Source of the DNA: Ziziphus jujuba
Lineage: Eukaryota > Streptophyta > Magnoliopsida > Rosales > Rhamnaceae
Assembly: GCF_031755915.1 (NCBI RefSeq)
Contig: NC_083384.1
Location: 21,202,001 to 21,266,000, forward strand
Direction of reading: 5' to 3'
Length of the DNA stretch: 64,000 bases
A model generated the notes under the pieces. The model did not search any database, was not told the origin of the DNA, and saw nothing but the letters and a program-made list of their open reading frames with translations. A program made the position numbers and the translations under genes. Shown here piece after piece: positions 56,211 to 64,000 of this stretch (within the stretch, counting starts at the first letter, position 1; each line of letters opens with the position of its first letter).

Positions 56211-58875
56211 TGTAATATATGGGTAATATATAAATATAAATATATATATATATTTAAAAAAGAGGTTTTATAATTATTTATTTAAAAAAAAAATAGAGTT
56301 TTTATCCTACTAAGTTTAGTTATAAGTATATTTCAATTTTATTAGGAAATTGAAGAAAAAAAAAAGGGTATTTACTCTATTTTTTGGTTTTATAAAAGGA
56401 AGAAAAAAATACGTTTTACTTTTATGTTGTTTTCAACTTTGCACCGCTAGGGTATCGAGTAAGTCTTCTTCTTATTTTTCTTCTTTTTTTTAAGCCCTAA
56501 AAGCTAGTGGGGTTAATATTAAGGGCTTCCAATCTTAATTTAGGGTTTTGGTATCCATTTAAGATTGTTAGGAATACAGTATTCTGAATCTTTGAAGTTG
56601 TTCAAGGGTGGTTTTTTGATCGTTTTTTATGTTATATGAGTTTATTTGAGATGTTTTGGAGTTATAGAGGTAATGATTCAGGCTAATTTGAAGTATATTT
56701 TGTTGAAACCCTAATCTAGAATTTTTTTGTGACTGTATAGAGTGACTGTTCGAATTTTTTAAAAATATTTAAAGATTGTTTTTGGCACTAAACTTCGTAT
56801 GGATGAAAATAGACATGTTTATAAATCAGTAGAAATTTAGTTGGGGCGATTTGGATCCGTTGTCAATTTATTACGAAATTTTGAATTTATGCATTCTGTC
56901 TGGTTTTTCTGTATGACTGCAATGTGGTTCGTATGTAAAAATTTCAAAATAGATCCAAATGAAATTTGTATAATTTATTTTCTTTATGTCTAATATTATT
57001 ATAAAATAATTTAGCTTCAAATTCTTTATATTTTGGCCATGGTGATTTTCTGAGTTACCTATATCTAGCTGTCTGAGTTTATTTTCTAGTCCATTTAATA
57101 AAGAATAAAATTCGATTTAAAATAGTTTTCAACATTTATTTGACCTAATAATTTTTATATAGAATTACTATATATATATATTAAACTCTGTAAAATATTA
57201 CTGCTTTTGAAATTGTATTTTATTTTTAATAAATTTTTATATAGACCGAATTCCCTGTAATATACCGATTTTTAGTTTCGGTCAATTAGATACTAAATTT
57301 AATTTGACCATGTTTTCTACCTTCGTTTGGCTTTTAAAATTTTATAGGAGTATATATAAGTTTCTAGTTTTAATCTGTAAAATTTCAAATGGATACAAAA
57401 TTTTATGAGAGAGAAACAAATTGAACATTAATTGAGGGTTTCTGAAAATCTAATAGTTTCGGTATTTCTTTGTCAAATTTTCAATGAGTTTTGAATGATT
57501 TTTCATTATTATTTTATGAAATGGTTTTAATTACAGTCACTTATGCATGTGTACATTACCCCATAATTTTTCAGGCTTAGATGATGTGGTTTGAATAAAG
57601 AATTGAATTCTTGTTTAGAGGCTGTTTATGGATTAATATGTTTTTATTCGGCCTTTGGTGATTTGATTTTGTTCTAAGCTTATGATTTTAAGATTTGGGG
57701 CTTAGGCTATGATGATCTTATGGTATCCACTCTTATTCATTTAGTTTGAATTTAAGAGCTTAATTATGGGATTTATACATAATATATTTATAGTACATGA
57801 TGGTTCTATTTTATACTGATAAGAGACTATTGGTATTATTCATAGATTGTTAATCTTTTGTGGACTTTGCTGATCAAGGTAAGTTACTAAACTTAAAAAA
57901 AAAACTGAAACCATAGCAAATATGTACTTATGTTATTGATTTATTGATGTTTTATGAAATATATATGTATTGTGCAAAGAAATTATTGGATCATTGATAT
58001 ATGTATTTTTGCTCTAGTTATTGGTACTTAGTAGGCATTATGTGATACGTTATGATATGTTTTCGGGTGTTTAGATGAATCATGTAAGGGTATTTCTCTA
58101 GTGATTTATGGGTCTTTACCTTCGGGTTTAGACATATTGTTTCATTTGGGAGGACCAACTGATGATCATAGTAGGGTATGACTTATATCTTCGAGTATGA
58201 GTGTTTGTTTTTAAAATTTATGTTCCCCACTTGTTACTACCCCACACTCAAGTTTATATGGATTATCGATGGATAATGTTATGTTATGCCAAGTCCTACA
58301 AGCTAGTTAACAATTAGAGTTTATAAGAAAATTCTGTTTACATTGCTAAAGGTTATTTTTGAATATGTATTTGTTATTATTTTAAGTACTTTCTTATTTT
58401 TGTATTTATGCAAAAACCAGTAGCTTGCTGAGTTTTATGCTCATTGTTTATTGTTATGATTTTAATACTCCATAGTTTCAAAGTAGCTAGATTTGCCATA
58501 TGATAATGGTGTTTTGTTGTTTTTATTTTTATTTTTATATTAGTTAGCTTGAAAGACCTTTTGGATGTTGGAGTTTATTTCTATTCATTTTTTTTAGAGT
58601 TATTTTGGATATTATTTATAAGTGATATTTGGAGTGTTTTTATGTTTCGCACTATAGGTTTTATTAGTGTTTTAAGTATGATTTTTGTCACATTCTAAGT
58701 ATATAGAAAGACCTTTTGGATGTTGGAGTTTATTTCTGTTTATTTTTTTAGAGTTATTTTTGATATTATTTATAAGTGATATTTGGAGAGTTTTTATGTT
58801 CCGCACTATAAGTTTTATTAGTGTTTTAAGTATGATTTTTGTCACATTCTAAGTATATAGACTTGGGTTGTGACA
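56211..58875 (+). repeat. F 3' LTR (2665 bp), with a 155-bp tandem duplication
   Basis: TGTAATATATGGG at 56211 to TTGGGTTGTGACA at 58875. A segment starting GAAAGACCTTTTGG occurs at 58551 and again at 58706 (period 155 bp), while the 5' LTR has it once. Conversely about 60 bp present near 50605-50680 in the 5' LTR is missing near 56580. Confidence 0.93.
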
Positions 58876-59358
58876 ATTCACCAATGGCTTGACAAATGGC
58901 ACAGTATCAGTGGTACAGTGCACACATTTTTCACACACACGCAAAGATTGGTGCACGGTAACGCAATCTCAGAAAAATTTTGTAGGTCCATGACTTTTAG
59001 CCGAATGTCCAAATTAAGCATGCTATCAGTCTATGAACTCATATTAATGATTACTTTAGAAACATGTACAAGTAAAAACTAGATCTTACAAGAATAAATA
59101 GTAAAACACGATATCACTTGGACAATTTAGGCAACATCTTGTTTCGCTTATAAAATTTCAACCACAGCTCTGTTTTCAATGTGCTACTATTTTCACGAAC
59201 TCGGATTGAGGCATACTTCCCATTGGTGCCTCAGTCAACGTAAAACTCCACCCATAAGAAAAAGTCAATGTGAACCCCACTCGATCAACGTCGATCAACT
59301 TAGTTAAACTCGGTTAACATGCGAAGAATTTCGATGTACTTCAAGATGTGGTGTTACA

Positions 59359-60694
59359 ATGTTCAGCTATATGGGCCTCACTCATCTTGAGTGGCTCATA
59401 TGACTACAAGGTGTTACCTTTTATTTAGGTCTACTCCATTGGGCCCATGCATATCAGGGTTTTAAGGGACTGTGGAAGTATGCCTCTACAATTATAAAAT
59501 ATCATTTCATGTATTTATAATTTTACATATTTCGGTGTCCTTATGAATTTTAATTTTTTCAAGCATGTGAATTTTGGCATGTCCAAGTACATGATCATTC
59601 CATTTCCTTGCCAATTTAATTCCCTAGAGAATGCGAATATGGGCATGTCCAAGTACATGATATTGAGGCCATAAATTTACCAACAAATTATGTGTGCCTA
59701 AAAAACTTTTCTTCAATACTAGCAGGAATGCCTTGCATGAATGTCGAAGCAAACCAATAATTAAAGAATCAATATATATATATTTTTTCTTAACGATGCC
59801 AATTCTTAAACTTTCTAGATATTTTATTTCCTTTTTTTGGGCATTAATTTATTTAATTAAACATTGCATCCTATATGAGATAGAGTTTTAATATTTATTA
59901 TCGCAAGTGATGATCACCAATAAGATCTACAACTGACTTGATAATCAATTTAATTTTTATGGCTTTTTAAAAGGTCAAAAATTATATAGAAAACCTCATT
60001 GTAATAACCATTTATATTTTCATAGGGACATAAGAGCCTAGTGTTGACAGTTAACAATGGTGACAATAATTTGACTCAATCTAATAAAGATTAATCATTA
60101 AACCTCATTTAGTAGAATAATTATTTTCAAAATTCTAAAAGGTGTAATGCATAACAAAATAAGAAGATTAAGTCTCAAGCCTTGCCTAGATATAATAAGG
60201 TGTTTTAGTATTTAAATTATTATTTTAAAAATAGTTCATATTTTAAAAATCAAAATATGTTTACTCTATTTCACCATAATACATGCAATTGATAAAAATT
60301 AGCAAACACTATTCATAATAAATTTATGGAAACTTTGTACATTCTAAATTTCAAATGGAAAATTATCTAACATCTATTCATAATAAATTCATAGAAACTT
60401 CATTGCTTTCGAAGTTTCCAACAAAAATTTAGACTCATATATACTACAAGTCTACAATTACTAATTAATTCCAACGGTATAAAATTTAGATGTAACCATA
60501 GTCTAACTACTAACTCATGTCTATCTTTTTATCGTACTTCAATTCATCGCCTTTTTAAAATGTGCAACTTAATGTTTATGATATATTAATGAGAACTTCT
60601 TGTCACAATTTAAAAAGTACTTTATACAACACCATTCTTGCACTACCATTTAAATGTATAAAAAATATAAAATAACTTTATACAATGTTCTTAA
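59359..60694. repeat. repeat X, copy 2, right part, and AT-rich flank
   Basis: 59359-59485 matches 22885-23005 of copy 1 (TATAxGCCTCAxTCATCTTGAGTGGC, CTACTCCATTGG). After that the sequence is AT-rich, with GGCATGTCCAAGTACATGAT occurring twice (about 59577 and 59643). Nothing else is recognised. Confidence 0.6.
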
Positions 60695-61340
60695 TGATAT
60701 GAGCCTAAACAATCGAACCTAGATTTGTACAAACTAATACTCAATCTCTAATTAATTTAGGTTCTGTGGAATGAATGACACCACAAAAGAGTCGTGGAAA
60801 TACCCTATTAATAAGTTAAGGTTTAAACTTTAATTCTCAAGTTAGAAGAGCTCAAAGTATAATTGTTAAGAAAACCAAAAGGTTTAATTATCATGAGTAT
60901 TAAATTTGCTAAAGATCAAAAGTTCTTGTATTAACGAAATTGAAGTCCCTTTTATAGGCAAAAGTACATGCAAATATAACTAAAATATTCTGCCAATGAT
61001 ACCTTTAGGGTTGCCAAATTTTGATGTTTCCTAAAACCCTAAATTCTAACTTATTTTCAAATTTAAATTTGGCTAGTCAATTCCTTTATAGTTTAGGAAA
61101 GTGACTAATTATATGATAAATTAAGATTAGGAAGCTAGTTAACAATTAATTGTTCTGCTAAAAATAATTAAAAATATAATAAAAATTAAAGGCTTTCTAA
61201 TATCAAAATAAGACTAAAATTGTCAAACTTAGATAACAACTAAAGCATGTAATTCGGCCTGAAAGGAAACAAGCTAATTTTTTTCCCTTTAACCCATGTT
61301 GGACAACCACTTAGACGCCACATGCCATGCCATGTCATCA
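60695..61340 (-). repeat. E 3' LTR (about 646 bp)
   Basis: TGATATGAGCC at 60695 to CATGCCATGTCATCA at 61340. The left flank CTTAA is the predicted target-site duplication. The far edge is set by analogy with B (GCATATCA) and could be off by some bases. Confidence 0.65.
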
Positions 61341-61478
61341 TGCTCTTAAGAAATGACCAAATTGCCTTTAACATTGGCCTCCTTCATTCCTTCATATCCA
61401 CAGCCTTCAATGCTCAATATTGTTGCAAATTTTGATTCTTAGTTAGCAAAACTTTTGCTTTTGATTGATAAGCACCTT

Positions 61479-64000
61479 TTAGATAAGGCCATTCAATGCT
61501 TCTTTAAACCTCTTTGAACAAGCTCTTGTAATGTATACAGTTAGCAACTTCAGTAGCTCATGACTCCATTTTTGAGTGCTCCCATAATAAACCCCATTAG
61601 TCCCATCATTCCCCACCTTTTGAAGATGACTAGTCCTCAAATCATCACCAACATCAAAAGGACATAAGTCATATACAATAAAAGTAGCACTAAAATTATA
61701 CTTACTAGAGCTTATAAGCATTGTCTCCAATCTTCTACAATACTTTGAATAGTCCATCTCTTCTGGGCATAAGTTTTGATTTTCTTTGCTCAAGAAACCT
61801 CTACTTCCTAAGGTGTAACCATATCCAATCTGTAGACTCAAAGACAACCTTTTTTTCTTCCTTTATTTGCTTGTTTTGCATGTTGCTCTATCTTCATCTC
61901 TATGTTTGTACATGCTTTTTCATGTAAAAGCTTGACTAATTTGGCTTTCCTTTTCTCATCTACACTAGCTCTTTCATATAAAGATAACAGCGATAAATCC
62001 AATGGAGTTAAAGGATTAAAACCATAAACAAGTTCAAAGATGAAATATTGGTAGCGAAATGAATAGTCCTATTGTATGCAAACTCTACATGTGGTAAACA
62101 TTCTTCCTAAGTTTTAATATTTTTACTAATTAAAGCTTTTAACAAGATAGACAAAGTCCTATTTACCATTTTTATTTGAACATCAGTATGAGGATGACAA
62201 ATAGTAGAAAATAACAACTTAATACCTAGTTTAGCCTATAAAAGTTTTCAAAAATAATTAAGGAATTTAACATCTCTATTAGAAATTATTAGTCTAGGCA
62301 TACTATGCAATCTAACAATTTCTTTGAAAAACAAGTTAGCAATATGGGATGCGCCATCTATTTTACAACAAACAATAAAATGTGCCATCTAAAAAAAACC
62401 TATCAATCACAATAAAAATAGAATCCCTGCCACTCTTTGTGCTAGGTAATTCTAATACAAAGTCCATAGAGGTATCAATCCAAGAATGACTAGATATGGG
62501 TAATGGCATGTATAATCCATGAGGATTCAACTTTGATTTTTATTGTTTACACTTAATATATTTGTCACCAATTTTCTCTACATCTTTTCTAATGCGCGGC
62601 CAATAAAATATTCATGCAAATAGCTAATGTCTTTGCTACACCAAAATGTCCCATTAAACTGCCATAATAAGATTCTCTAACCAATAATTCACGCAAACTA
62701 CAGTTATGAATGCATAATTTATCTTCCCTAAAAATAGAACCACCAAAAAGGTAAAACCTACCTTCAGCATGCCATTTACATTGCATATAAATTTAGCAAA
62801 GTCTTCATCATTTTCATAAACACTTTTAATATGGTCAAACCTTAACAACTTAGCATGCAAAGTGAAAAGTAAAGTATACCTTCTTGATAATGCATTAGCC
62901 TCTACATTATCTTTATCTGATTCATAGTTGATCACATATGGAAAGATCTCACTGAATTCCACTGAACGTTCATGAGGCCAATTAAGTTTAGTTTTACCAT
63001 CCAAATGCTTGAAAGACTTATGATTAATGTGTAGAACAAATTTTTTCCGTCAAAGCTAATGCTGCGACATCTTTAACGCTCTAACCAATAAATAAAGCTC
63101 CTTGTCATATGTTGGATAATTCAATGTAGCTTCATTCAATTTCTCTCTGAAGTAGGCAATGGGTCTATGTTCTGGCATAAGAAAAACACCTATACCAATA
63201 CTTGATGCATCACACTCAACTTCAAATGTTTTAGCAAAGTTAGGCAAAGAAAGTAAAGGTGCATTAGTAAGTTTATCTTTCAACATATTAGAATATTTCT
63301 CTTGCTCCTTTCCCTATTTAAAGCCTACACTTTCGTAAGTGGTGGAGCAATGGTATTGAAGCCCTTTACGAATCTCCTACAAAATCTCGTAAGACCATGA
63401 AAACTTCTAATATTGGTTATAGATGTAGGGGTCGGCCATTCCCTAATTACCCTTACCTATTCATGTCAAACTTGATGCCTCTGCACTAACAAAAAAACCT
63501 AAAAATACACTTCGTTAGGTTGGCATACAAATTTTCTTTTCTTAGAACATTACACATAGCTCTAAGATGCTTAACATGCTCCTCTAAATTTTGGCTATGT
63601 ATTAGGATATCATCAAAATGCACAACAACAAATTTTCCTAAATATGCTCTTAAAACATGATCCATAAGATGCATAAATGTACTAGGTGCATTAGTTAAAC
63701 CAAAAAGCATAACTAACCATACATACAATCCATGTTTAGTTTTAAAAGCTATTTTCCATTCATCACCTTTTTCATGCAAATTTAATGATATCAACTTTTA
63801 AGACCAATTTTAGAGAAAACACAAGCACCATGCAATTCATCAAGCATATCATCTAACATATGTATTGGATGTTTATATATAATGGTTATGTTATTAATGG
63901 CCTATGATCAACACACATTATCCATGTTCCATCTTTTTTAGGCACTAACAATATAGGCATAGCACAAGGACTCATACTTTCTCGAACATAGCCTTTATCA
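61479..64000 (-). pseudogene. E pol, heavily broken
   Basis: From right to left: RT ([16 protein letters not shown] at the window edge; FKTKHGLYVWLVMLFGLTNA; FVVVHFDDILIH, where the usual Tyr of Y-x-DD is His), RNase H ([34 protein letters not shown]), the linker with EANALSRRYTLLFTLHAKLL, HHCC start (LMGHFGVAKTL), integrase core in pieces (62160-62560) and the C-terminal CPFDVGDDLRTS then TRACSKRFKEALNGLI. Frames change at least eight times, so no function is expected. Confidence 0.85.

Larger units (their letters stand above)
50265..58875 (+). mobile_element. Ty3/gypsy chromovirus F (Tekay/Del-like), gag deleted
   Basis: LTRs at 50265-52875 and 56211-58875 flank a plus-strand pol with PR, RT, RNase H, integrase and a C-terminal chromodomain. 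Target-site duplication ATTGA/ATTCA (50260-50264, 58876-58880; one mismatch). Only about 140 bp separate the 5' LTR from protease, so gag is missing. The frame is broken at many points. It sits inside the old LTR copy 44442-59358. Confidence 0.92.
44442..59358. mobile_element. old LTR-type copy (about 3.0 kb without its insertions), probably a solo LTR
   Basis: Starts TGTTAGCATCCAGCC and ends GTGGTGTTACA. Three pieces (44442-46566, 49844-50264, 58876-59358) align in order with the intact solo LTR at 46567-49838: TTTCTTACTAGAACC at the start, ..CTTGATGTACCACA..AGTGGTGCC.. in the middle, GGTCCATGACTTT..TTTTCAATGTGCTACTA at the end. It interrupts repeat X copy 2; the flanks GTATT and ATGTT could be a decayed duplication. 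The type, with ends TGTAACACC/..TGACA in reverse orientation, resembles long LTRs of Tekay/Del chromoviruses. No internal region remains. Confidence 0.7.
60695..64000 (-). mobile_element. Ty3/gypsy element E, degenerate, cut by right window edge
   Basis: A 3' LTR (60695-61340) followed on its right by pol in reverse order: integrase C-terminus, integrase core, RNase H, then RT up to 64000. Related to A-D and closest to B, since its LTR is short and its GPITRA-like block lies outside the LTR. Its 5' half is beyond the window. Many stops and frameshifts suggest it is the oldest of the group here. Confidence 0.85.

Overview
This window is repeat-dense nuclear DNA of a flowering plant, most likely a eudicot. 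The evidence is nested Ty1/copia and Ty3/gypsy LTR retrotransposons primed by initiator tRNA-Met, AT-rich intergenic DNA with plant-type splice sites, and one intact host gene, the chloroplast tetrapyrrole-binding protein GUN4 (20008-20817, +). No prokaryotic features, CRISPR arrays, tRNA or rRNA genes were seen.

Left block (1-12802): three layers of nesting. A minus-strand Ty1/copia element (1-3607, running off the left edge) sits inside the 3' LTR of a minus-strand Ty3/gypsy element A1 (3608-about 8990). A1 is joined to a second leader-plus-5'-LTR piece, A2 (about 8991-10405). That composite in turn interrupts the RNase H region of a plus-strand gypsy element B (10406-12802).

Genic island (about 14.7-20.9 kb): a broken first exon resembling a plant WRN-like 3'-5' exonuclease, three exons of a broken SMARCAL1-type SNF2 helicase with introns still present, a tract of short repeats, then intact GUN4.

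Middle block (21.7-43.5 kb): an uncharacterised repeat X1, a candidate solo LTR, a degenerate array of short hairpin-forming repeats, and two complete minus-strand gypsy elements with target-site duplications: C (28830-34817, CTACC) and D (35765-43454, GGATT). C and A1 share the same rearranged pol tail, in which pieces of integrase and reverse transcriptase were spliced together. They therefore look like a non-autonomous subfamily that D-like relatives could have mobilised. C also carries about 214 bp of GC-rich foreign sequence that looks organellar.

Right block (43.5-64 kb): a second X copy is split by a roughly 15 kb nest. An old LTR-type copy (44442-59358) was invaded by a 3.27 kb solo LTR (46567-49838, duplication GTTGA) and by a Tekay/Del-like chromovirus F (50265-58875) that keeps its chromodomain but has lost gag. 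A degenerate minus-strand gypsy element E (60695-64000) runs off the right edge.

Apart from GUN4 every coding feature is defective to some degree. Coordinates of LTRs with terminal TG..CA and duplications are accurate to about a base; others are approximate. All homology calls come from reading motifs by eye, not from searches.
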